From: Buxus sempervirens
Taxonomy: Eukaryota; Streptophyta; Magnoliopsida; Buxales; Buxaceae
Reading direction: 5' to 3'
DNA: 64,000 nt
NCBI GenBank assembly: GCA_947561395.2
Contig: OX387187.1
Coordinates: forward strand, 36,809,829 to 36,873,828
The notes below the pieces were generated by a model. That model ran no database searches. It was not told where the DNA came from and worked only from the letters and a program-made list of their open reading frames with translations. Both the position numbers and the translations under genes were made by a program. Shown here in pieces: positions 31,927 to 42,344 of this stretch (the first letter of the stretch is position 1; each line of letters opens with the position of its first letter).

Positions 31927-33020
31927 TGTTTACACCCTGTATGACCGACGAATAAGAAGAAGACACGTGGCGCCTATGTGACATATTCAGGCCACGACAT
32001 CAGAGCATGCAGACCTCACATAGTTGGTTACGCCACGTCAGCATGAATACAGAACCATGAATACAAGTCGAGTCACGACAAAACCACGAGCATCAGGAGA
32101 TTGTGTCATCGGTCGTTTAAGGATAAACCAGTTGAAGATCGTGGCCGAGCGGTTATCGTTTTGGAACTGAAGACTGAAGAAGACCAAACCATCATGAAGA
32201 TCGTGCAAGAGTCGGACGTTGAGCAACCGTCAATGATCGGCTATAAAAGGCATAAACTTCGAAGAACTCGAGGACACAATCCACCCAACCGCAACCGGTT
32301 ATATATTATTTTGATCATCCGTGATCCTTTATCCCCTTTAACACAGAAGGATAAACTAGGACCTCTCTCACTGCTTCCAGTCGCAGTGACATCTTCGACC
32401 CCTCTTTACTCCGATTAACACCAGAATCCTGCCACCGGAGAGTAAGTTGAGGCCGCCCCTGACTCGCAGTTCTGTGTTTACAGAATCCCGAGCAGCCGGT
32501 CCCGAGACTCGCTCTGATCACGCCAGGGGACTTGTGTATTTTCGGGTAAGCAGCAATCCAAGGTGAACCCCCTGAACTGACTTTGCAAGCAGCCGCCCCC
32601 TTCCTCCAGTGCTTATACCCGATTACGGCTATAAGTCCAAGACAGGCCAGTCCTACGAGCCCTGTCGGTTTTCTTTTTGTACTTTTCATTTCCATTTTGA
32701 GGTTTATCTGTTGTCGCTTTCGGCTCGTCGGCCGATTTTATAATAAAAGGATTTTGTGTGCCATTGGTTGCTTTCACTTTCAAACACTTGCAAGAACCCA
32801 AACGAAGACCGGACCCCTAGTCTTCATATCATCGCCTGACCCGTTTTATTACAGGTGACTTGCAGTACGACTAGACCGATTCCGGTTCAGATTCGGAACA
32901 GGTGCCCGGGGTCAGGGTTCGACCCGAAAATCATTTGTATCAAACGATACTGACACGCCCGCGTAGAGACACATCACCACTTTCGACACGTGTCAACACC
33001 GGCCCATTTTTGGAGCAACA
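31927..33020 (+). repeat. 3' LTR
   Basis: Same termini as the 5' LTR; about 13 substitutions and a 1-bp indel separate them by eye. The TATA box at 32242-32248 is kept. In antisense orientation it lies upstream of PMD gene 2. Confidence 0.95.
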
Positions 33021-33025
33021 GATAT

Positions 33026-34015
33026 AAATATAGTATTCTTTAAGTGCGGGAACTCGAACGACTACCTTGTTTGAGCTGGAGGTAGGCTTCCAAGCAAACT
33101 CCTTTTATTATACTAATAGGAGTGGATCCCTGGTCTAGACTACAATGAGCCAAGACATTACTGCTAGAGCAAACAATACCTTCATCAAGTTACGTTGGTA
33201 TGAATTGGAGAGGTTTTCTTCGTAATATAATGTTGATGAGTAATGATGAATATGTGACCATTATTTGATATGGTGCATATAATAAGAAAATTCAAAGCCA
33301 TTGACGGAAAGTGGCTTATATTGATGATAAAGATGTGTAATAATCAGCCTTCTCATGCTCCTTTTAAGGGTAGTTTTGTCATTTAGCACATAAGATAGGG
33401 TATTTTGTTTAGAATTAAAAGATATTTCAGGTATAAATTCTTTGGAAATGGTCTTTGTGATCTTTTAAGGAAGGTTTTTGACGTTTTCCAAATGTTGGGG
33501 GATCTACGTCTACAAGTGACAAAACTCACGGATGCAAGTAAGTGTAATTAGCACTAAATAAATTAGGCGGTCCCACTTCTTGAACAGGCAAAAGAGGATC
33601 AGAACCATTAAAAGAGTTTGCTCAACTCGGAAAAGGATCGATCCAGTTCCCAGAAAAAATAAGACAACCATGTTGGTTCCTTGAAAGGGGCATGAGCAGG
33701 CTGATTACACATCTTTTGGAAGTTGAAGCGGTCAACATGATGAGAATATTAGCATTCAGGTTCTATTTTTCGAATCACCTTCATCTATTCATAGGGAACT
33801 TTATAACTTGTAATTTTTTAACTCTTTATGTAACTTCACGTATATCTGATTCATCTATTACAATCTAACGCCTTTGGTTCATGTGGGCGTACAACTTGAT
33901 TCTGTCAAACCCGGAAAGACCCGGACTAATTAATTTGGATCAAGGTTGGTTTGAGTTGTGTTCCTCTAATTACCTTTACTAATAATATAGACATTTAGTT
34001 CATTTTTGGTTAAAA
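33026..34015. other. Gene-free stretch
   Basis: AT-rich flank of the large element. It begins with aaatatagtattctttaag, which also precedes the element's left end. A block with aggcggtcccacttc near 33570 recurs near 35710. No gene is seen. Confidence 0.4.
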
Positions 34016-34440
34016 AAACAATAACCTAAATAAGGTGGGCTCATTAGTGAAAATTGAACCTTATATTAATTTATAAGGTGACTGCCCTTTGGTCATAGAA
34101 GGAGGCAATGGGTGAAAAATTATTATATATGAAAAAACAGAAAGAGCGGATTCCACCCACCAAACATGTGCCATGTACTTTTGTATATTGCAAGCCAGCT
34201 AACAAATTCTCATCGACTCAAGATGGAGAATTAAAAAAAATTAATAAATTATTTTTTTTATTTTAAGAAAAAAATGGTTACTAATAAAAAATTAGGTTGG
34301 CTTATTAGTGGAAATTGAGCCTTATATTAGTTTATAAGGTGATTGCCCTTTGGTCGTACGAGGAGGCAATGAATGAAAAATTATATATGAATAAGCAGAA
34401 AGAGTGGATTTTACACACGAGACATGTGCCATCTACTTTT
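34016..34440. repeat. Two R1 repeat copies
   Basis: Two consecutive copies, starting near 34030 and 34290, of the unit with aaggtgactgccctttggtc, caaacatgtgccatNtact and ggttactaataaaaaattag. The same unit occurs at 14861-15415, 35822-36075 and 54530-54975. Confidence 0.7.
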
Positions 34441-34943
34441 ATATTCCAGCCAGTGAGGAGGGGGCCCCACACTCCAAATTCCATCCTAGCCAGTGATTTC
34501 ACATAACCACCAGATTTTGGTTCTAGAAGAAATGTTTTCCATGCTAGGATGTGCTTTTGGGCTCCCATATTGAAAAGGTGCATCCATCCATCTATTTCAT
34601 ACTGGTACCAGAGGAAACGCTCTTAATAATAAAAAAGGTTTTTGTCAAAATCAATTATGTGTCAACCATGGTGGTAGACAAATTGGTCAAAGGTAAATAT
34701 TAAGGGTTTTGTTTATATCAAATACATGTCAGGAACCTTTTTATGTTCAAGGTAGCAAACAAATTGGGTTATAAATAATTACTTAACTAAGTATTAGAAA
34801 GTAAATACTTTCACCTTTTGATTTAAAATAAATTAAAACACAAAGTTAGAAATGAAGATAATCAACCGTGGATAAATATAGTATGCATTAAGGAAAAAAT
34901 TGGTTTAGATTAAATAATAAAAAAGGTTTTTGTCAACCTCAAT

Positions 34944-35110
34944 CAGTGGCGGAAGCAGGCTACGTCTAGGGGGTGCAATTGCCGCGGCCCCCCCCCCCCC
35001 CCCCCCAAAACCAAACTTCTGGTTTGCCCCTCTATCCTATATTTCATGTATAAGTGTTAATTGAAATTTTTTTTTGCCCCTTCAGATTTGGAGTCCTGGT
35101 TCCGCCACTG
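34944..35110. mobile_element. hAT-type MITE with C-run
   Basis: Ends cagtggcggaagcagg and the inverse of cctggttccgccactg, flanked by acctcaat (34936-34943) and acctcaaa (35111-35118), a 7-of-8 duplication. It carries a long cytosine run and gcaattgc palindrome. A related right end lies at about 50470-50633. Confidence 0.85.
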
Positions 35111-35149
35111 ACCTCAAAAGTAACTACTTTTAGCTATAAGAAATTATGT

Positions 35150-35821
35150 CATGGGCCTTTCAATATCCAAGGAAACAAACAAATAGGTTCAGTTAATAAC
35201 CTTCAAAAGTAACTACTTTCACCTTTTGATTTAAAAAACAAAAAATCACAAATAAAGATATTCAAAAGTGAATAGATATAGGGTGAATTAAGGAAAAAAT
35301 TAGAGAGAATAGGTTGAGGTAGTATTGGACATATAAATGAGAGACCTAAAAATGCACCTATAAGAAATTATGAAACAATACATATTGAAGAACGAAAAAG
35401 GACATGGATAGAGTTGATTAATAAAATAAAATTTACATAACATGAATTAATGGATGATATGATTTTTGATTGAGTAGGATGGAGAGACAAGATTTGTTTC
35501 ACCAACCTTATTTTGGTGGGAACCAGAACTTATGTTGATGATGGTAGAAGTCACTTCCACTGAAGTTTCCCCAACATTCTAATTTAATTTCCTACCTTTT
35601 AAATTCTTGCCCACTTATTTCCCGGTAATTTCTCAAATAAAAAGTGAATAGTCCAAAGGAAAATCCATTTCTAGCCCACCTACTGATTTAATCCATTGTA
35701 CATAAACAAAGTAGGCGGTCCCACTTCCTGACTTAGTCAAAAAGATCAAAGCCTTTAATCCAGCCATCCACATTTGACCTTAGAAAGGGCAAACACGGAA
35801 ATTTAATAAAAGCAAAAATAA
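35150..35821. other. Gene-free stretch with an R2 repeat
   Basis: An R2-type block lies near 35200-35345 (tttcaccttttgatttaa, aattaaggaaaaaatt). The rest is AT-rich noncoding sequence. Confidence 0.4.
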
Positions 35822-36075
35822 AGCTACGTGGCTTATCAGTGGAAATTGAGCCTTATATTAGTTTATGAGGCGACCGGCCTTTGGCCATGGGAGGAGGCCC
35901 TGAATCAAAAATTATATATCAAAAAACAGAAAGGGCAGTTTCTACGTAGCAAACATGTGCCATCTACTTTTGTATATTGCAGGCCACCTAACAAATACAT
36001 GGACTCAAGATGGAGAATTAAAAAAGTAATTAAATTATTTTTTTTATTTGAAAAAAACGCGGTTACTAATAAAAT
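35822..36075. repeat. R1 repeat copy upstream of the CNL gene
   Basis: One R1 unit ends about 260 bp before the CNL start codon, so it may overlap the promoter region. The short plus-strand frame in it is incidental. Confidence 0.65.
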
Positions 36076-36334
36076 TTAAAGAAGAATTGGTCGAACAAGA
36101 CAAAATTATCTGTTTAAAAAAAAAATTTCACTCTCCAGTCGTTGCTTTATATTTTTTAAATGACTCCATCATCCAGTCGTTGTTTATTGAGTTATTGCAT
36201 TTGGCTCTGCTCCCTTCTTGCTTTGCTTCACAAAGCTACTTTATCTTTCTTCTGAACTCTCCAATCTGTGTCTCCCTTCTCTGTAAGTTGCAAAATTTTC
36301 ATTTCTAATCAGTTGAGGAGGTAAAGAGGTGCAA

Positions 36335-39127
36335 ATGACAGAAGCAGTGGTATCCGTTCTTATTAACAAATTGCGAGAGTTTGCAAGTACAAAAGTAGGT
36401 TCGCTCATCGAAGGTCAATTGCAAATCCAGGAAGATGTAAGGTTCATCAAGGATGAGCTTTCCACCATGAACGCCCTCTTGAGAGTTGCGGAGAAGAAAA
36501 GCGAGCAAGATGATACAGTCACAGAGTGGGTGGGTCAAGTAAGAAATAAGGCCTATGAGATTGATGATGTTTTTGAAGAGTTTATTGTTCGAATGCATGT
36601 AATGGAAGATTCCAGAAGAGATACAGGCTGCCTAGATCTCCAATTTTGCATCTCACATCTACACTCTCTTCTACAGCAATTTGTTCTGCGCCATAGCTTT
36701 CATTCTCAGATGCTAACTATAAGAAGAGAGCTACAAGAAATCTCCGAGAGGAGGCATCGATACAACCTTGAAGGAGCTGATACAAACTCAAGTTGGCAAG
36801 ATGAAGAATCTCACGAAGTATCTTATCCTTTCGAGGAAGAAGCTGATATAGTTGGCATCGACAAAGATGTGAAGCTACTTCAAGATTGGTTGATCGAAGA
36901 TTGGCATGACCGCCTAATTATTTCAGTGGTTGGCATCGGAGGTCTGGGCAAAACTACTCTTGTTAAGAAAGTCTACAATCACATCAAGCAACAATTTGGC
37001 TGTTATGCCTGGATCTCTGTGTCTCAGGACTTCAAAAAGCAGCAAAGTTTACGAGTCATGCTAAAACAATTCCATGAAAGTAGAAAAGAGGCAGTCTCAG
37101 ACTCTGTGGATACAATGATTGCGGAAGAGTTGGTCAAAAATATTCACAACTACTTGCAGGATAGAAGCTACCTTCTAGTCCTTGATGATGTTTGGGATGC
37201 CAAAGTCTGGAAAGCAATCAAAGGTGCAATGCCTCGTGAAGGCAAAGGTAAGGTTATTTTCACAACTCGCTTGTTAGCTTTAGCTTCTCCAGTAAATGAG
37301 ACCTATAAAGTTCATCTTATGGGTCGATTATCCGAAGAATTATCTTGGGAACTTTTCTGTAGAAAAGCATTCAGGAATAGCATTCCCCAAGAGCGTTGTC
37401 CACCGCACTTGAGACAAACGGGAAGAGCATTGGTGGAAAAATGTGAAGGGTTGCCATTGGCAGTTGTTGCCATTGGAGGCCTCATGTCAAAAAGGAGTTA
37501 TAGCTTGTCAGAGTGGGATGACGTCCTGGAGAATCTAGATTGGGAATTGAATCACAATCCAGATCTAGAAAAGCTAAGTCGGGTCCTTTTGACAAGCTAC
37601 AATTTCTTGCCTCCTCGATTGAAATATTGTTTCTTATATTGTGGTATGTTTCCGGAGGATTATGAAATCCAACGATCCAGATTGATTCGTGTATGGGTTG
37701 CCGAAGGTCTTGTAGAGACTCACCCTCGAAAAACATTGGAGGAGGTTGGAAATGAATATTTATCTCAGCTCGTTGATAGGGGCTTCCTTCAGCTTGACAA
37801 TTATAATGCAAAGTGGGGGACAAAACGTGTTCGAGTGCACGATCTCATGCGGGATATTGCCATTCACATGATGAAAAAGGAAGAATTTGGTGAAATTCTC
37901 GACGATCGAAACAATAACATAGTTTTAAAGGGACAACGTCGTGTGGCAATCCAGAGCAATGTGTCTAGTGTTCAATACAGCTTGGTTCATCTCAACACTC
38001 GCTCCTTCCAGGCATTTTCAGAGATAGAGCTACCATATGAGACAATATTGCGGCCTTTGTTGTCAAATCTCAAGCGACTAAGGGTGTTAGAACTGTCAGG
38101 AATCGTATCCCTTGAGCACTTGCCCAGTGAAGTGGGGGAATTGGTTCACTTGCGTTATTTGAGTATAAGGGGGACACGTGTATCTGAAATTCCCATTTCC
38201 TTGCAGAATTTGTACAATTTACAGACATTGGATGTTCGGGATACATTTGTTAAAAGTTTTCCACAAGGAATGCTACTTGGAAAGCTCCCACAATTAAGGC
38301 ACCTTCTTCTAAAACAGAACAGGTATGAAGGAGAGTACTTCAGTTTACAGAACTTAATGATTGATCCCAACAACTCAATCAACTTGCAGACATTGTCCGG
38401 AGCACGTGCTGATGAAAGTTTAATGAGACAGCTGGACTACTTAACCAGGCTGAGAAAATTGAGTCTTGAAGTTATGAAAGTACAAGACTCTGTGGAGCTT
38501 TGTTCTCGTATTAAGAAGATGCAAAACCTTCGCATCTTGGGAATGGCGTGCGATACTGAGAATGAATGTCTTGATCTGGAAACCATGTCTCCACCCCCAC
38601 CCTACATCGAGAAATTGTATTTGTATGGAACTATTAAGGGGGAGTTACCTTCATGGACAGGCTCTCTCAACTGTCTTCGTAAAATGTATTTGGGGCTTAG
38701 CAAATTAAAGGAGGATCCAATGCGCACCTTTTCAAAATTGCCTAGTCTGGAGTTTCTTGAAATATCTGGTGCTTACGATGGAAGAAAGATGAGTTGGGGT
38801 GATGGTTGTATGGAGCTATTTCCTAGACTTAAAGTTCTAGGTATAGGCAGTATGTTGGAATTGGAGGAGTTAAGTGAGATAAAAGAGGGCACGATGCCAC
38901 GCTTAGTTACTCTTGTTATGGGAGAATGCCCAAAGTTGAAAAAGATTCCACATGGGCTTCAACACCTCAAAGCACTCAAGAACCTTTACTTCCACGACAT
39001 GAATGAGGACTTCTGCAAGAGATTGCGTCCAGATGGGGAGGACCACTGGTTGATCCATCACATTCCCGATGTCCGTATTAAAGAAGGTGATAGGGAAGTT
39101 GAAACAATTCCGACGGTTAATTTCTAG
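36335..39127 (+). CDS. CC-NB-ARC-LRR disease resistance protein, RPM1-like
   Basis: An intact, intronless 930-residue intracellular immune receptor. Domains: N-terminal coiled coil (residues 1-150) with an EDVID-like YEIDDVFEEF at 74-83; NB-ARC with P-loop GIGGLGKTT (200-208), RNBS-A FGCYAWISVSQDF (221-233), kinase-2 LLVLDDVWD (280-288), RNBS-B GKVIFTTR (305-312), GLPLA (372-376) and RNBS-D CFLYCGMFPEDYE (432-444); then VHD at 501-503 where MHD is usual; LRRs from about 540 to the end. Length is normal for RPM1-like CNLs. ATG 36335 is chosen because it is the first in the frame and starts the canonical coiled coil. Such proteins bind ATP/ADP and trigger defence on recognising pathogen effectors directly or through guarded host proteins. 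Relics of paralogues lie at 1558-2165, 2330-6705 and 45485-45903, so this is the surviving member of a local cluster. Its ligand cannot be inferred. Confidence 0.95.
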   Translation: MTEAVVSVLINKLREFASTKVGSLIEGQLQIQEDVRFIKDELSTMNALLRVAEKKSEQDDTVTEWVGQVRNKAYEIDDVFEEFIVRMHVMEDSRRDTGCLDLQFCISHLHSLLQQFVLRHSFHSQMLTIRRELQEISERRHRYNLEGADTNSSWQDEESHEVSYPFEEEADIVGIDKDVKLLQDWLIEDWHDRLIISVVGIGGLGKTTLVKKVYNHIKQQFGCYAWISVSQDFKKQQSLRVMLKQFHESRKEAVSDSVDTMIAEELVKNIHNYLQDRSYLLVLDDVWDAKVWKAIKGAMPREGKGKVIFTTRLLALASPVNETYKVHLMGRLSEELSWELFCRKAFRNSIPQERCPPHLRQTGRALVEKCEGLPLAVVAIGGLMSKRSYSLSEWDDVLENLDWELNHNPDLEKLSRVLLTSYNFLPPRLKYCFLYCGMFPEDYEIQRSRLIRVWVAEGLVETHPRKTLEEVGNEYLSQLVDRGFLQLDNYNAKWGTKRVRVHDLMRDIAIHMMKKEEFGEILDDRNNNIVLKGQRRVAIQSNVSSVQYSLVHLNTRSFQAFSEIELPYETILRPLLSNLKRLRVLELSGIVSLEHLPSEVGELVHLRYLSIRGTRVSEIPISLQNLYNLQTLDVRDTFVKSFPQGMLLGKLPQLRHLLLKQNRYEGEYFSLQNLMIDPNNSINLQTLSGARADESLMRQLDYLTRLRKLSLEVMKVQDSVELCSRIKKMQNLRILGMACDTENECLDLETMSPPPPYIEKLYLYGTIKGELPSWTGSLNCLRKMYLGLSKLKEDPMRTFSKLPSLEFLEISGAYDGRKMSWGDGCMELFPRLKVLGIGSMLELEELSEIKEGTMPRLVTLVMGECPKLKKIPHGLQHLKALKNLYFHDMNEDFCKRLRPDGEDHWLIHHIPDVRIKEGDREVETIPTVNF

Positions 39128-40544
39128 TGAAAATGGCCTATAGTCGATCGATGATTGAAAAACTTCACTTGTGAGTTTCTCTCTCTCTATCCTTCCATAT
39201 GTGAGATCTAATCATGTTTAAGCACTTATAAGTGCCAATTATATCCTCTTCGTTTCAATGTCTATTTTTATAATAAACTTGGAACTATCTCTTAATATTT
39301 ATAAAGTGTGAGATGACAATCTAGTTTCCTCATTTATTTTCTTTTCTCATCTTTATATGGAACTTTTTAACTTTTAGGATCATCTTCATTGTGTCTGTAC
39401 GTAGGCAAAACTATTCCTTTTACTTGTAGGATTCTCAGTTGAGAGCTTTATATATAATCCCGATCGAAGAGCTTATTCTTCGCATTTTTATTTTATTTAT
39501 CCTCTTTCCTTTAATACTTCTCTATATTCTACTCTTCATACTTTATTTTCACTTATTTGTTTAATTTATTCGCACTTTTGTACATATTTAGACATCACAA
39601 TTCTTCAATGACCATGCTGTAAGAACTATTGTCATATCTCTCTAATCATTGCATCACCTTCATTGACGGCTTTAATCTATCACTCTAAGCATATGGCCAT
39701 GCTTTAATTTATGTTTGAAGAATCATGCAACATGGGGTGTCTTTTTTTCTTAAACTTGAGAGATGTCTTGACTTTTATTGTCTGTTTAATTTCAGGTAAT
39801 AAAGGGACACCTGCTTGATGTAGTGTTTTCATTGATACCGGACCCAATCAATGTGCCATGTAGCTACTGTGTCTCCTTCTTCGGCAATTAAGCATGATTT
39901 ATTTTTTACATTCAAAATCATTGTGTGTATGGCAAATTTTTTTTTTTTCTGTTTTCTAGACTTGTGAGTGTGTGATCAAGATCTTTCTTTTGTTGCTTGT
40001 TTTGTTTTTAGATTATTCTGTTGCTTTTTATTATGTATTTTGGTGGCTATAGCTACTGACATGAGATGCTTACATTCTGAGATGTGAATGAATTTGATGG
40101 CTTCCTCTTTATTAAGGTTGTTAAAACTGTTATACCTTTTTCCTACACCAAGTGATAGCTTTCCCATTTTTTCCTCTTTTTTCTTTTCCAGAGACTATCA
40201 TATAAAGACGCTATGGAATCTGTGGATATATTCTTTTATTTACAAATTTTCTTTTGTATATGTTAGTGATGAGAACTCCATTTGACTTTTCAGTCTTGCT
40301 AGCAAAAAGCACATGCTATGCACGTGTTAAAAAGAAAAGAAAAATGTCATTATTAAATTTTTTTTAGACAATATGACTTGCTAAAGGAAAGCACAATAGA
40401 TAAGATTTTTAAATTTTGATTCACTAGAAAATAATATCTGTTTTAGAAAACAATCATGAATTATTGATGTTGGAATATAAAATTTTTAAAAAAAATAGTA
40501 TGTGGTTATCTAAATGGAAAATGTTATTTCAAATTAGAAATTAG
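39128..40544. other. 3' flank of the CNL gene
   Basis: No gene is seen. 39128-39530 and about 39770-39800 match 45904-46310 and 46440-46480 after the truncated receptor copy, so the duplication included the 3' flank. It is T-rich with ctctctct simple sequence. Confidence 0.5.
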
Positions 40545-40950
40545 AAATTGGATTGAATCATTCAAATTAGAATTTTAAACAAATTGGTAAAGATAAATAG
40601 GTAATGGTTATCTAAATGGAAAATGTTAAAAGGTAAATAAGTAAAGATTATCTAAATGGAAAATATTATTTCCCTCTTAGAATAGGAATTTTCAGCTTCA
40701 CGATTAACACCAATTTTTATTTAAACAAAAAATGGATCATTCTAATTAGAAATCTAAATGATACATGATCTAATCTTTACTTTGTTTGAGGATTCTTTTG
40801 CAAGTAGGAAGTTTTGAAGAAGGATGGTAATGTAAACGTGGCGAATTTTTGGTATTTGGTAATGTAAACGTGGCATGGTATAGGAGTACATTTAGGATGC
40901 TTTTGAATTTGAAATTAAAGGTAAATCTCATTTGAGCAACTATATTTTTT
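40545..40950. repeat. Segment S, copy A (left part)
   Basis: Matches 59520-59915 at high identity, with shared markers such as gaattttcagcttcacgatt and gatacatgatctaatcttta. The two parts of copy A (this one and 44396-45480) are separated by a 3.4-kb insertion not present in copy B. Confidence 0.75.
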
Positions 40951-41065
40951 ATTGGCTTTATTTCGTGTCAAAAAGGTCTTATTAAAGTGGTTAATGTATT
41001 TGGGATAAGTTATAGGTATTGCGGTTCAAATGGGGTTAAGGTTGGAATAAAATTGATAAAGTTAC

Positions 41066-41330
41066 GACTAACGTTCGCCGACCGTTTGACCGTTGGTGAC
41101 ACACTGAGAAACCCGAGAGCAGCGTTTGCCCTACGTTTGTTGACCGTTCGACCGTTGGAGTTCCACAGAGAAACCCAAGAGCAGCGTTCGCCATATGTTC
41201 GCTGACCGTTCGACCGTTGGAATTCCACAAAGAAACCCGAGAGCAGCGTTCGCCATACGTTCGCTGACTGTTCGACTGTTGGAGTTCCACAGAGAAACAC
41301 GAGAGCAGCGTTGGCCTTACGTTCTCTGGC
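41066..41330. repeat. Four-copy 62-bp tandem array
   Basis: The marker gagagcagcg (or aagagcagcg) recurs at 41115, 41177, 41239 and 41301, exactly 62 bp apart. Units contain cgttcgccatacgttcgctg and gaccgttcgaccgttgga. It lies in the insertion that splits segment S copy A, probably inside an LTR-like sequence. Confidence 0.85.
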
Positions 41331-41942
41331 CGTTCAAACGAGAAGAGGAAAAGTGAGTTTTTGTATTGAACGTTCGAGCCGCGTTAACTGAGCGTTCGAA
41401 TGTTCATTAAAAAACTTCAGTTTTAGAAGTCCGATCTTTTCTGATTTGTTTCCTTTTCCACTCTACCTTCTCTTAATCTATATAAGGAGTGTCTAGACTA
41501 TTGTGAGGGTTACCCAAGACGTTTTAGAAACCCTAAAACGTGTGTGAGAGCAAGAGTTCCTTCTTCTCTTCCTCCTTCTTCTTTGAGCCATCAAAACCAT
41601 CATTCATCTTTTTTTTCTACCTTGGAGTTCCGGGTTGGAGAGTTTGCTCGTGGGAGTTCCTACGGTTGCTGAGCGAGTTTGTTTGACGCTTCACTAAGAA
41701 GATATTCAGAGTTCTAGATCGTTGCAAGGATGCAAATTTGAAGAGTTCTTCAGATATTTACAGTGTGAGTCAAAGTCAGTATTGGGTCGTCTGAACCACT
41801 ATTGTAAGTCTTCTTCTTATAGTGATTTTCAGAGGTGGCACCTTATAGGCCTGTGTAGACACCCCAAATTGCACAAACAATCATCAAAAATCATTATCTC
41901 CTTGAAAGCCAGCACAGAAATTGAAGAAAATGAATTTTTACC

Positions 41943-42086
41943 TGTATCCGGCAACTCAGGCCGGATACAAGTATTCCTCTTTGTATCCGGTGGAAAATGC
42001 CGGATACAAAGAAGCTTTAGTGTATCCGGCATATGATGCCGGATACATTAAAGCCCTTGTGTATCCTGCCTGATATGCCGGATACA
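41943..42086 (+). repeat. Array of four spaced palindromes, 39-bp period (LTR-A)
   Basis: Stems TGTATCCGGC/GCCGGATACA start at 41943, 41981, 42021 and 42060 with 7-9 nt loops. The second lacks the innermost pair, and the fourth has one mismatch (CCTGC). The array ends 155 bp before the TATA box. Confidence 0.9.
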
Positions 42087-42241
42087 TAAGTTTTGCTCAA
42101 AAATTAGGGTTTTCCGAGAGAAATCACTTTTTACCATCATATCCCTCATTAAATGAGGGGAAATCTCGGAAACAGCCCTAGGTTTAAGGTTGGTGGGCTC
42201 TAGACATTAAGTTGTGTCTACCAACAACCCTAGCCTTTGCC

Positions 42242-42249
42242 TATAAATA
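42242..42249 (+). promoter_or_regulatory. LTR-A TATA box
   Basis: tataaata in gcctataaataggagg. The equivalent box is kept in the copies at 57196-57203, 61610-61617, 52108-52115 and 48499-48506. Confidence 0.75.
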
Positions 42250-42271
42250 GGAGGCTCCTCCTCAAGCAAAT

Positions 42272-42344
42272 GGCCAAGAAGTTGGAGATCCAAGAGCTCC
42301 GAGTGAAGAAGGGAACCGCTGCCGGATTGCTTCCAGAACCCCAG
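42272..42344 (+). other. Predicted leader exon with splice donor (LTR-A)
   Basis: The region begins about 30 bp after the TATA box and ends in CCAG followed by GTAAGC at 42345, a strong splice donor. Other LTR copies have a donor at the equivalent place. The start is inferred from TATA spacing. Confidence 0.5.

Larger units (their letters stand above)
16249..33020 (+). mobile_element. Large Ty3/gypsy retrotransposon of Tat type with antisense genes
   Basis: A 16,772-bp element flanked by gatat (16244-16248 and 33021-33025). It has near-identical LTRs of 1095 and 1094 bp, a tRNA primer site, a polypurine tract, plus-strand gag and pol, and two minus-strand genes between integrase and the 3' LTR. 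Two RNase H domains, a tRNA-Arg-like primer site and antisense frames are traits described for the Tat/Ogre/Retand lineage. By eye the LTRs differ at about 13 sites plus one indel (about 1.2%), mostly transitions. With a rate of 1.3e-8 per site per year this would be roughly half a million years, longer at slower woody-plant rates. Gag-pol carries two in-frame stops and two or three frame changes, so this copy is probably not autonomous. Confidence 0.95.
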
